DNA of 64,000 nt from Homoserinibacter sp. YIM 151385 (GTDB lineage Bacteria > Actinomycetota > Actinomycetes > Actinomycetales > Microbacteriaceae). Within the stretch, counting starts at the first letter, position 1; each line of letters opens with the position of its first letter. The translations under genes and the position numbers were made by a program. The notes below the pieces were generated by a model. It was not told the DNA's origin and did no database searches. It saw only the letters and a list, made by a program, of their open reading frames with translations. This document shows, piece after piece, positions 6,761 through 14,477 of this stretch. Where the stretch lies: contig NZ_CP115175.1 in the NCBI RefSeq assembly GCF_027912415.1, positions 2,666,001 through 2,730,000 on the forward strand. The letters run 5' to 3'.

Positions 6761-8216
6761 CCCGATCCTCCTTCCGCCGCCCGGTGGCGGCCTCCTCCGG
6801 GCTCACGCGCGGCACCGTGATGAGCACGCGCGTGCCGCCGCCCGGTCGGCGCTCGGCGCTCGCGTGCCCGCCGTGGGCGACGGCGATGGCCTGCACGATC
6901 GAGAGCCCCAGCCCCGAGCCCTCCGCGCCGCGGCCCTCGTCGACGCGGGCGAAGCGCTCGAAGACCCGCTCGAGCGCGGCCTCCGGGATCCCCGGCCCCT
7001 CGTCGGCGACGGAGAGCCGCAGCGCCCCGCCGACGGGCACCGCCTCCAGGTGGATGCGGGTGCCGTCGGGGGAGTACTTGGCGGCGTTCTCGGCGAGCTG
7101 CAGCCAGGCCTGCGTGATCCGGCGCCGGTCGAGGAGCGCGGCGCCCGGGACGGAGGAGCCCGAGGTCCAGCGGTGGCGGTCCGAGAGCGCGGCGGCCTTC
7201 TCGGCGACCTCGGCGGCGAAGGCGTCGAGGTCGACCGGCTCGCGGCGCAGGAAGTCGGGGTCGCTCGAGCGGGCGATGAGGGCGATGTCCTGCACGAGCT
7301 CGCTCATCCGGTCGACCTCGTCGAGCGCGAGCCGTCGGGTCGCATCCAGGTCGCGGCCCGGCTGCCGCTCGAGCAGCTCGAGGTGCCCGCGCACGATCGT
7401 GAGCGGGGTGCGGAGCTCGTGCCCGACGTCGTCGAGGAGGCGGCGCTGGGCCCGGAAGGAGGCCTCCAGCCGGTCGAGCATGGCGTTGACGGTGCGCGCC
7501 AGCTCCGAGAGGTCGTCGCTGCCGTCGACCTCGATGCGCTCGGTGAGGTCGGTGTCGCTGATGCGGGCGGCGGTCGCCTGGAGGCGCCGGGTCGGCCGGA
7601 GCAGCCGCCCCGCGACGAACCAGCCGACCAGCGCGATGATGACGAGCGCGCCCGTCGCGTAGATGCTGTAGAGCTGGAAGGACTGCGTGATTTCGCCGAG
7701 CTCCGCGTCCAGGTCGTAGGCGGTGACGTACAGGCCGCGCGCCTCGTCCGAGCCGATCTCGACGGGGATCGCGGCGTAGCGCAGCGTGCCCATCGCGGTC
7801 GCGGCCGTCCCGCGGACCACCTGGCCGCTGCCCTCCGTCTCGGCGACGACCCGCGCGATGAAGTCGGGGTCCTCGTCGAGCCGGAACCGGATCCCCGAGG
7901 AGGGCACGAGGCTCGGCTCGCCGTCGACGAGGCCGATCGTGCTCTCGTTGCGGGCCGGGAGGACGCGCTGCATGGCGCGCTCGAGGAAGGCCTCGACACT
8001 CGCGGGCGGCTCCTCGTCCTGGCGGCCGTCGGCGATGGACTGGAGGCCCTCGGCGGCGGCCGCGAGGCGGACGTCGATGTCGGCGAGGACGCGCTCGCGC
8101 TGGCCGAGCCAGGTGGCGGTGCCGGCGACCGCGAGGCCGAGGGCGGCGACCGCGAGGATCGCGGCGAGGATGCGCACGCGGGCGGAGCGCGCGAGCCGCA
8201 TCATCCGCCGGAGCAT
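6738..8216 (-). CDS. Sensor histidine kinase (HAMP-HisKA-HATPase)
   Basis: This membrane kinase of 492 residues has a first transmembrane helix near residues 12-32, an extracytoplasmic sensor of about 130 residues, a second helix near 170-190 and a HAMP linker. The HisKA H-box is DDVGHELRTPLTIVRGH, followed by the ATPase N, G1 and G2 boxes (LAENAAKYS, DEGPGIP, GSGLGLSI). The open frame runs far upstream, but that part is only the antisense of DUF58; the ATG at 8216 is chosen because it lies just before the first hydrophobic helix, inside the intergenic space. The gene is first in an operon with the response regulator, and the TGAGA-N4-TCTCA dyad lies 46 bases upstream of its start. Confidence 0.9.
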   Translation of the reverse strand: MLRRMMRLARSARVRILAAILAVAALGLAVAGTATWLGQRERVLADIDVRLAAAAEGLQSIADGRQDEEPPASVEAFLERAMQRVLPARNESTIGLVDGEPSLVPSSGIRFRLDEDPDFIARVVAETEGSGQVVRGTAATAMGTLRYAAIPVEIGSDEARGLYVTAYDLDAELGEITQSFQLYSIYATGALVIIALVGWFVAGRLLRPTRRLQATAARISDTDLTERIEVDGSDDLSELARTVNAMLDRLEASFRAQRRLLDDVGHELRTPLTIVRGHLELLERQPGRDLDATRRLALDEVDRMSELVQDIALIARSSDPDFLRREPVDLDAFAAEVAEKAAALSDRHRWTSGSSVPGAALLDRRRITQAWLQLAENAAKYSPDGTRIHLEAVPVGGALRLSVADEGPGIPEAALERVFERFARVDEGRGAEGSGLGLSIVQAIAVAHGGHASAERRPGGGTRVLITVPRVSPEEAATGRRKEDRDAAHPAR

Positions 8217-8261
8217 CCCCCGATCATCCCAGTCCCGTGCGGGCGCCGTGCCCGCCGCCGC

Positions 8262-8277
8262 TGAGAAACCTCTCATC
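8262..8277 (-). promoter_or_regulatory. Operator-like dyad upstream of the histidine kinase operon
   Basis: Read on the minus strand, this is GATGAGAGGTTTCTCA, matching 5341-5356 at 14 of 16 positions and differing only in two spacer bases. It contains the perfect dyad TGAGA-N4-TCTCA. It lies in the short gap between the DUF58 stop and the kinase start, a position suited to autoregulation. Confidence 0.5.
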
Positions 8278-8287
8278 CGCGGGACGG

Positions 8288-9604
8288 CTACAGCCGCCCC
8301 GCCGCCTTGAGCGCGAGGTAGTGGTCGGCGAGCGCGGGCGGCAGGTCCTGCGGCGCCGCCCGCACGACGTCGGCGCCGAGCTGCCGGATCGCCTGCGCCA
8401 CCCGCTCCGCGTCGAGCAGCGCGCGCTCCGCGGCGGCGGCCCGGTACACCTCGCTCCGCCGTCCGCGCTGCGCGGCCGTCTCCTGCACGTCCGGGTCGGC
8501 GACCGCCGCGACGACGACCGTGTGCCGGCGGGTCAGCTGCGGCAGCATCGCGAGCAGCCCGCGACTGGCGCCCGGCGAGTCGATCGCGGTGAGCACGACG
8601 ACGAGCGAGCGCTGCGCGCTGACCTGCCGCACGAGCCCCGGCACGGCGCTCCAGTCCGGCTCGATGAGGCTCGGCTCGACGACCGCCATCTGGTCGACCA
8701 TGCGCGAGAGCAGCTCGGCGCCGGTCGCGCCCTGCACGCGCCCGCGCACCACGCGATCCCAGATGACGAGGTCGATCCGGTCGCCCGCGCGGCTCGCGAG
8801 GGCGGCGAGGAGGAGGGAGGCCTCGAAGCCGGTGTCGAGGCGCGGCTCGTCGGCGATGCGGGCGGCGGAGGTGCGGCCGGAGTCGACGACGATGACGACG
8901 CGGCGGTCGCGCTCGGGGCGCCAGGTCCGCACGACGAGCTTGGCGGCATCCGGCTGCAGCGGGTCGCGCCGTCGGGCGGTCGCGCGCCAGTCGATCGAGC
9001 GCACGTCGTCGCCGCGCACGTACTCGCGCAGACTGTCGAACTCCGTGCCCTGACCGCGGATCATGACGCTCGTGCGCCCGTCGAGCTCGCGCAGCCGCGC
9101 GAGGCGCGAGGGCAGGTGCCGGCGCGAGTGGAAGGGCGGGAGGACGCGGACCGCGCCCGGGACGACGTGCGTCGCCTGGCGTGCGGCCATCCGCAGCGGC
9201 CCCGCGGCACGGACCGTCACGTGCTCGGCGCGGCGCTCGCCGCGCCGGAACGGGGCGAGCGCCGTCTGCACGGCGCGCCGCTCGCCGGGCGGCACCGAGA
9301 CGCCGTGCCGGTTGGCGGCCGCGCCCGCGGAGGGCTGCCAGGCGTCGCGGAGGACGCCGCGCACGGTGCGGCGCCCCGTGTTCGTGACGAGCAGGGTCGC
9401 CGTCGCCTGCTCGCCCAGCCGCATGCGCGCGGGCGTCTGACGCTCGAAGCGGAGCGCGCGGGGCGAGCCGGCGAGGAGCAGGTCGACGACGAGCACGACG
9501 AGCATCGCGAGCAGCCACCAGCCGAGCGCGCTCGGCTGCCCGATCACGAGGATCGGGATCGCGCCGAGGGCGAGGAGGCCGACGAACCAGCCGGTGACGG
9601 TCAC
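8288..9604 (-). CDS. DUF58 domain protein
   Basis: This 438-residue protein has two N-terminal transmembrane helices (about 5-22 and 27-45), a beta-rich region, the DUF58 core (the segment FDSLREYVRGDDVRSIDWRATARR is diagnostic) and a vWA-like fold (VIIVVDSGRTSAARI). DUF58 proteins accompany MoxR ATPases in many bacteria and are thought to be partners or substrates of a chaperone-like system at the envelope, although the biochemical role is not settled. It is the last gene of a minus-strand operon and starts at a GTG seven bases after the MoxR stop. A Met-Ile-Asp-Ala-Ser metal site cannot be confirmed. Confidence 0.9.
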   Translation of the reverse strand: MTVTGWFVGLLALGAIPILVIGQPSALGWWLLAMLVVLVVDLLLAGSPRALRFERQTPARMRLGEQATATLLVTNTGRRTVRGVLRDAWQPSAGAAANRHGVSVPPGERRAVQTALAPFRRGERRAEHVTVRAAGPLRMAARQATHVVPGAVRVLPPFHSRRHLPSRLARLRELDGRTSVMIRGQGTEFDSLREYVRGDDVRSIDWRATARRRDPLQPDAAKLVVRTWRPERDRRVVIVVDSGRTSAARIADEPRLDTGFEASLLLAALASRAGDRIDLVIWDRVVRGRVQGATGAELLSRMVDQMAVVEPSLIEPDWSAVPGLVRQVSAQRSLVVVLTAIDSPGASRGLLAMLPQLTRRHTVVVAAVADPDVQETAAQRGRRSEVYRAAAAERALLDAERVAQAIRQLGADVVRAAPQDLPPALADHYLALKAAGRL

Positions 9605-9611
9605 GGGCGGC

Positions 9612-10571
9612 TCAGATCGGGACCTGGACCTGCTGCAGGATCGAGCGCAGGATCGCGTCCGCGCCGACCCCCTCGAGCTCCGCCTCGGGCCGCAGCTGGA
9701 GGCGGTGGCGGAGGACCGGCAGGGCCATCGTCTGGATGTGGTCGGGGGTGACGCCCGTGGATCCGGTGAGCCACGCCCAGGCGCGCGAGGCGGCGAGGAG
9801 GGCGGTCGTGCCGCGGGGGCTCACGCCGAGCTTGACGCTCGGGCTCTGGCGGGTGGCGCGCGCGAGGTCGACGGCGTAGCCGATGACGTCGGGGCTGATG
9901 CCGACGGTCGCGACGGCGGCGCGCGCGGCGTGCAGCTGCGCGGCGTCGAGCACGGGCGCGACGCCGGCCGAGCGGAGATCGCGGGGGTCGAATCCGCGCG
10001 CGTGGCGCTGCAGCACCTCGACCTCGACCTCGCGGGGCGGGAGGTCGAGCACGAGCTTGAGGAGGAAGCGGTCGAGCTGCGCCTCGGGCAGCGTGTAGGT
10101 GCCCTCGTACTCGACGGGGTTCTGGGTCGCCGCGACCATGAAGGGCGCCGGGAGCGGTCGCGTCACGCCGTCGGCGGAGACCTGGCGCTCCTCCATCGCC
10201 TCGAGCAGCGCCGACTGCGTCTTCGGGGGCGTCCGGTTGATCTCGTCGGCGAGGAGGATGTTCGTGAACACGGGGCCCTCGCGGAACTCGAACTCGCCCG
10301 ACTTCGCGTCGTAGACGAGCGAGCCCGTGATGTCGCCCGGCATCAGGTCCGGCGTGAACTGCACGCGGCGCGTCTCGAGGCTCAGCGCCTGGCTGAGGCT
10401 GCGCACGAGCAGCGTCTTCGCGACGCCGGGGACGCCCTCGAGGAGGACGTGGCCGTTCGCGAGGAGCGCGATCAGCATCCCCGAGATGGCGCCCTCCTGC
10501 CCGACGACGGCCTTCCCGACCTCGGTGCGGACGGCGGCGAAGGACTCGCGGAGGCTCTCGTCTGAGGTCAT
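9612..10571 (-). CDS. MoxR family AAA+ ATPase
   Basis: This 319-residue AAA+ ATPase has Walker A GVPGVAKT (about residues 46-53), Walker B LLADEINR (about 108-115), sensor 1 in MVAATQNPVEYEGTY, and the arginine-finger region LDRFLLKL. MoxR proteins act as chaperones in metal-centre assembly or envelope-protein maturation. In this arrangement with DUF58, DUF4350 and DUF4129 the partner proteins are membrane-bound, suggesting a cytoplasmic motor for an envelope complex. The start overlaps the DUF4350 stop by four bases (ATGA), showing translational coupling. All ATPase residues look intact. Confidence 0.95.
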   Translation of the reverse strand: MTSDESLRESFAAVRTEVGKAVVGQEGAISGMLIALLANGHVLLEGVPGVAKTLLVRSLSQALSLETRRVQFTPDLMPGDITGSLVYDAKSGEFEFREGPVFTNILLADEINRTPPKTQSALLEAMEERQVSADGVTRPLPAPFMVAATQNPVEYEGTYTLPEAQLDRFLLKLVLDLPPREVEVEVLQRHARGFDPRDLRSAGVAPVLDAAQLHAARAAVATVGISPDVIGYAVDLARATRQSPSVKLGVSPRGTTALLAASRAWAWLTGSTGVTPDHIQTMALPVLRHRLQLRPEAELEGVGADAILRSILQQVQVPI

Positions 10572-11800
10572 GGATGCATTCTCCCGGGTGTCGTGGGGCG
10601 GGTCGCGACGGCGGTCTGCCGCTCGAGGTCGAGGAGGGCGTCGGAGAGGCGGACGAGCTCGGCGTCGTCCCGCGGCTCGTGCTCGACGAGGATGCCGGCG
10701 AGCTCGGCGAGCGGCCGCCCGGTCGCGGCGGCGGCCGCGGCGGCGACCTCGTGCACCTGCGCCGTGCGGGGGAGGCCGAGCGCGCGCGCCATGCGGGTGA
10801 CGGTGCCGACGCGGATCGCGTCGAGGGCGTGCGTGCGTGCGCCGGAGCGCGCGTAGAGGCGGGCGCGGCCCTCCATCGTCTCGCTCGCGCGCACCTGCAC
10901 CGGCATCCGCTCGACGACGAGCGGGCCGAGGCGGCGGCCCTTCCAGATCGCGGCGGCGAGCGCGACGAGGAGGCCGAGGAGCTGGAGGCCGAGCACCCAG
11001 TCCGGCAGGAGCTCGCCGGTGGTCGGCGCGAGGGCCTCGTCGAGGTCGGCGAAGTCCGGCTGGTAGACGACGAGGCGCTCGGTCGCGCCGAGCAGGCCGA
11101 GGGCGAGGGCGGCGTTGCCCTCGCGCTCGATGCCGTCGTTCTGGAAGACCCCGGTCGAGCCGACGACGGTGACGACCGCGTCGCCGCGGTCGACCGCGAC
11201 GACGTGGAAGCCGCCCTCCTCGCCGGGGAAGCAGGACTCGGCATCCGCGCCCTCGTCGATGACCTCGTAGACGGCGCCGTCGGCCTCGATCGAGTCGGCG
11301 CGCCCGGCGGCGGGCAGCGAGCAGGATGCCGTGGCGACGCCCTCGGTGCGGCCCGCGTGCGCGACGACGGGCACGGACTCGGCGAGCTGGACGGCGTCCG
11401 GGTCGACCAGGACGACGCGGTCGGCGAGCCGCAGCATCCGGTCGATGCGCGCCGTGTCGGCGAGCACATCGGGATCCGAGAACAGCAGGGTCGTCGAGCG
11501 GGGATCCGCGGCACCCGACTCGGCTTCCTCGATCGTGGACGCGAGGCGGACGTCGACGCCCTCCTGGCCGAGCACCTGCACGAGCGCGCGGGAGCCCGTC
11601 GGGGAGGGGTCCTCGGGGTCGAGGAGCCGGCCGGAGGAGCTGGTGCGCTGCCCGAGGAAGCCGATCACGGCGACGACGACGAGGGCGATCGCGACGACGA
11701 TCCAGATGCGGGACCGCCGCAGGACGCCGCGCAGCGTCGGGGTGGAGATCGATCCGGCGGCGCCGGCCTCCTCCGCGGGCCGCGCCGTCGTCGCGGTCAT
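10568..11800 (-). CDS. DUF4350 domain membrane protein
   Basis: This 410-residue protein has one transmembrane helix near residues 34-52, then a DUF4350 domain (about 60-200) with the pattern ILDPEDPSPTGSRALVQVL. A second helix lies near 270-292 and an Arg/Ala-rich cytoplasmic C-terminal region follows. DUF4350 resembles glutamine-amidotransferase-like folds, but no catalytic Cys is apparent. It sits between DUF4129 and MoxR with four-base ATGA overlaps on both sides, so the operon is tightly coupled. Its role is inferred only from company: an extracytoplasmic sensing or scaffold subunit of the MoxR system. Confidence 0.85.
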   Translation of the reverse strand: MTATTARPAEEAGAAGSISTPTLRGVLRRSRIWIVVAIALVVVAVIGFLGQRTSSSGRLLDPEDPSPTGSRALVQVLGQEGVDVRLASTIEEAESGAADPRSTTLLFSDPDVLADTARIDRMLRLADRVVLVDPDAVQLAESVPVVAHAGRTEGVATASCSLPAAGRADSIEADGAVYEVIDEGADAESCFPGEEGGFHVVAVDRGDAVVTVVGSTGVFQNDGIEREGNAALALGLLGATERLVVYQPDFADLDEALAPTTGELLPDWVLGLQLLGLLVALAAAIWKGRRLGPLVVERMPVQVRASETMEGRARLYARSGARTHALDAIRVGTVTRMARALGLPRTAQVHEVAAAAAAATGRPLAELAGILVEHEPRDDAELVRLSDALLDLERQTAVATRPTTPGRMHP

Positions 11801-12447
11801 GCCCCCGCCTCCACCCGCTGGGCGTGGCGGGGCCGCGCGCGCCCGACGGCCTCGTCGAGCGCCCTGAGGCGCTCGAAGTCGTCGCGGTCGGCGCCCCGGT
11901 CGAGATAGCGGACGCCGTCGAAGTCGCCCGCCGCGCGCTCGAGCCCGGCCGCGTGCTCGGGCAGCTCGGCCCCCGCCGCCCGCGCGAAGCCGTGCGCCGT
12001 GAGGCCCGGCGCCGCGCTCACGACGGTGCGCTCCGCGAGCCCGCGGGCGAGAGCCCGGAACTGCTCCATGACGGCGAGCGGCCAGTCGCCCGCCGCGGCC
12101 GCATCCGCCGCCGCCCGCCGCAGCTGGGCCGCCGTCCGCTCGTCGTCCTCGCCGAACAGCGCGCCCGCGGCGCGGCTGCGGCGGTTGAGGCGGGGCACCC
12201 CGAAGACGAGGAAGGCGATCACGCCGATGACCACCACGACGGCGAGCAGGACGAGGCCCGCGACGAGGCCGCTCCCGTCGCCGCCGGGCACCTGGATGAG
12301 GTCGCCGAGCCAGTCGGCGATCCCCGAGATCAGCTGGTCGAACCAGGTGGGCCGCGCCTCGCGGTACTCCTGCTTCGAGAGCTCCTCGAGCACGAGGCGG
12401 CGCGCCTCCTCGGCGTCGGGATCGAGCGGCACCTCGCGGGGGATCAC
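11797..12447 (-). CDS. DUF4129 domain membrane protein
   Basis: This protein has 216 residues. A short N-terminal segment (IPREVPLDPDAEEARRLVLE) is followed by one transmembrane helix (about 60-85) and the cytoplasmic DUF4129 helical domain (about 110-210), recognisable by its Arg-Ala-Leu-Ala-Arg-Gly-Leu-Ala and the Tyr-Leu-Asp-Arg-Gly segment. DUF4129 is often the C-terminal part of transglutaminase-like TgpA proteins; here it stands alone. The GTG start at 12447 overlaps the upstream stop as GTGA; a second GTG two codons earlier (12453) is equally possible. Much longer open frames extend upstream but are only antisense or alternative-frame artefacts. Confidence 0.82.
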   Translation of the reverse strand: MIPREVPLDPDAEEARRLVLEELSKQEYREARPTWFDQLISGIADWLGDLIQVPGGDGSGLVAGLVLLAVVVVIGVIAFLVFGVPRLNRRSRAAGALFGEDDERTAAQLRRAAADAAAAGDWPLAVMEQFRALARGLAERTVVSAAPGLTAHGFARAAGAELPEHAAGLERAAGDFDGVRYLDRGADRDDFERLRALDEAVGRARPRHAQRVEAGA

Positions 12448-13673
12448 GCCCACGGCGACCCGGACGGCTGGACGGGCTGCGCGGCCGGGTCCGCCGGGAG
12501 CGGGCCGTCCTCGCGGGCCGCGTAGGGATCCGCGACCGGACGCCCGGCCTGGCGCTCCTCGACGACGCGGATCAGCTCGAGGTCGAGGCCCTCCTTGCGC
12601 ATGCGGAGGTCGAGGTAGAGCAGCGCCGCGGTCGCGGACTGCACGACGATGCCGACCGCGCTGACGAGCACGGAGAGGATGATCGTGACGGCGTAGATGA
12701 CGATGAACAGGACGATGAGCGTCGTCGGATCCTCGGTCGAGCCGAGGAGGCCGCCGGCCATGCCGCCGAGCAGGCTCACGGGGGCCGAGATGACCTGCGA
12801 GGCGACCGAGTAGATCGCCGCGACGAGGAGGATGATGCCGAAGGTGCGCCAGAAGTAGCCCTGCGTGAGCGTCCAGGAGCGGGCGACGGCCCGCCGGAGC
12901 GGCAGCCGCTCGACGACGATCGAGCTCGGCACCATCGAGAGCCGGGTCCCCAGCCAGACGCCCGAGACCAGCAGCAGGGCGATGACGCCCGCGACGAGGA
13001 ATGCGGTCACGACCGCCCCGATGCCGCCGCCGAAGATGGCGGGCAGCGCGACGATGACGCCGATGAGGACGAGCGCGACGATCGCGGCGCCCGAGATGAG
13101 CAGGGTCCAGCCGATGAGCGCGCCGACCCGGCCGCGGATGCGGCGCCAGAGCCCGGCGAGCCGGAGCCGCTCGCCGAGGGTGCCGCTCGCGACCTCGAGC
13201 GAGACGACGCCCTGCACGAGGGCCGTCACGATGAGCGAGATCGGCATCGAGACGAGGCCGGCGACCGCGATGAGCGCGACGCCGCCGAGGGCGATCTGGT
13301 CGGCGTCCTCGCTCGATCCCGCGGAGATCGCGCGATCGATCACCCAGAAGGTGACGAGCCCGATGAGGGCGCCGACGACCACCGTCATGGCAGCTGTGAG
13401 GAGGAGCGAGAAGCCGAGGGTCGGGCCGGGGTTGCGACGGAGCACCGCGAAAGAGCCCGAGAGCACGGTGCCGAGCGTCATGGGCCGCAGCGGCACGAGG
13501 CCGGGCTTGGGCGGCGGCGTCCAGGCGGGGACGGCGGCGCCGGGCGTGCCGGGCCGGGGGCCGGAGCCGGGCTGGGGCGGCAGCGCCGTCCCCGGCGCGG
13601 GCGGGGGCGGCGCGGGCGCGGCGGACGGCGGGGTCGGCGATCCGGGTGCGTGCCACTGGCGGTCGTCGCTCAC
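12444..13673 (-). CDS. Polytopic membrane protein (GPDPase membrane-domain family)
   Basis: This 409-residue protein has a Pro/Ala-rich cytoplasmic N-terminus of about 75 residues followed by six or more hydrophobic helices, resembling the membrane domain found attached to some glycerophosphodiester phosphodiesterases (PF10110-like). It lacks the phosphodiesterase catalytic domain. The GTG at 13673 is preferred over an ATG two codons earlier (13679) because GGAGAGG is five bases from the GTG but touches the ATG. It heads the operon DUF4129-DUF4350-MoxR-DUF58, a common actinobacterial arrangement, and is divergent from mtrA. The function is unknown; a possible role is membrane anchoring of the MoxR-associated proteins. 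Confidence 0.8.
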   Translation of the reverse strand: MSDDRQWHAPGSPTPPSAAPAPPPPAPGTALPPQPGSGPRPGTPGAAVPAWTPPPKPGLVPLRPMTLGTVLSGSFAVLRRNPGPTLGFSLLLTAAMTVVVGALIGLVTFWVIDRAISAGSSEDADQIALGGVALIAVAGLVSMPISLIVTALVQGVVSLEVASGTLGERLRLAGLWRRIRGRVGALIGWTLLISGAAIVALVLIGVIVALPAIFGGGIGAVVTAFLVAGVIALLLVSGVWLGTRLSMVPSSIVVERLPLRRAVARSWTLTQGYFWRTFGIILLVAAIYSVASQVISAPVSLLGGMAGGLLGSTEDPTTLIVLFIVIYAVTIILSVLVSAVGIVVQSATAALLYLDLRMRKEGLDLELIRVVEERQAGRPVADPYAAREDGPLPADPAAQPVQPSGSPWA

Positions 13674-13728
13674 CGGCATCCTCTCCGTGCTGGGCGGTGG
13701 AACTCTCAAGTATCGAACCACACTCGCC

Positions 13729-13734
13729 TATGCT
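13729..13734 (+). promoter_or_regulatory. Probable -10 box of mtrA
   Basis: TATGCT lies 56 bases before the mtrA ATG, within the 117-base divergent gap, and gives a leader of about 50 bases containing AGGAGA (13775-13780). The -35 region is not clear. Confidence 0.35.
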
Positions 13735-13790
13735 TGTCCTGCACCCGGCACCCCGCTCGAGGGGGCGAAGACGCAGGAGACCGCCACGAC

Positions 13791-14468
13791 ATGAACGCCC
13801 GCATCCTGGTGGTCGACGACGACACCGCGCTCGCGGAGATGATCGGCATCGTCCTGCGCGCGGAGGGCTACGAGCCCCACTTCTGCGCCGACGGCGGCGC
13901 GGCGACGGAGGCGTTCCGCACCACCCGCCCGGGTCTCGTGCTCCTCGACGTCATGCTCCCGGGCAAGGACGGCATCGAGATCTGCGCCGAGATCCGCGCC
14001 GAGAGCGGCGTGCCCATCATCATGCTCACCGCCAAGGGCGACACGGCGGATGTCGTGCGCGGCCTCGAGTCCGGCGCCGACGACTACGTCGTGAAGCCCT
14101 TCAACCCGAAGGAGCTCGTCGCCCGCGTCCGCGCGCGGCTGCGCCCCAGCCTCCCCGAGACGAGCGAGGTCCTCGCGGTCGGCGACCTGCGGATCGACGT
14201 CGCGGGTCACGAGGTCCGCCGCGGCGAGCAGCGGATCGCGCTCACCCCGCTCGAGTTCCAGCTCCTCCTCGCACTCGCCGCGAAGCCGCAGCAGGTCTTC
14301 ACGCGCGAGATGCTCCTCGAGCAGGTCTGGGGCTACCACTACAAGGCCGACACCCGCCTCGTGAACGTCCACGTGCAGCGGCTCCGCGCGAAGGTCGAGC
14401 ACGACCCCGACAACCCGCGCATCGTGACGACCGTGCGCGGCGTCGGCTACCGCGCCGGCGGCGCCTAG
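13791..14468 (+). CDS. mtrA: Response regulator MtrA
   Basis: This 225-residue OmpR-family regulator has a receiver domain with Asp9-Asp10-Asp11, phosphoacceptor Asp53 in LLDVMLPGKDG, Thr in IMLTAKG and Lys in VVKPFNPKEL. The winged helix includes EFQLLLALAAKPQQVFTREM and the recognition helix LVNVHVQRLRAKVE. In actinobacteria MtrA controls cell-wall hydrolases, division and replication genes, and osmotic responses. The order mtrA-mtrB-lpqB identifies the locus beyond domain content. The start is supported by AGGAGA about ten bases upstream. The MtrB start follows nine bases after the stop, so the genes are one transcriptional unit. Confidence 0.95.
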   Translation: MNARILVVDDDTALAEMIGIVLRAEGYEPHFCADGGAATEAFRTTRPGLVLLDVMLPGKDGIEICAEIRAESGVPIIMLTAKGDTADVVRGLESGADDYVVKPFNPKELVARVRARLRPSLPETSEVLAVGDLRIDVAGHEVRRGEQRIALTPLEFQLLLALAAKPQQVFTREMLLEQVWGYHYKADTRLVNVHVQRLRAKVEHDPDNPRIVTTVRGVGYRAGGA

Positions 14469-14477
14469 CGGGCTCCC

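Noticed and set aside
6738-9518. A 926-codon version of the histidine kinase and a 619-codon version of the DUF4129 protein
   Set aside because: The extra N-terminal parts are out-of-frame or antisense copies of neighbouring genes (DUF58; the GPDPase-type membrane protein) and have no domain content. Starts nearer the first real helix were used.
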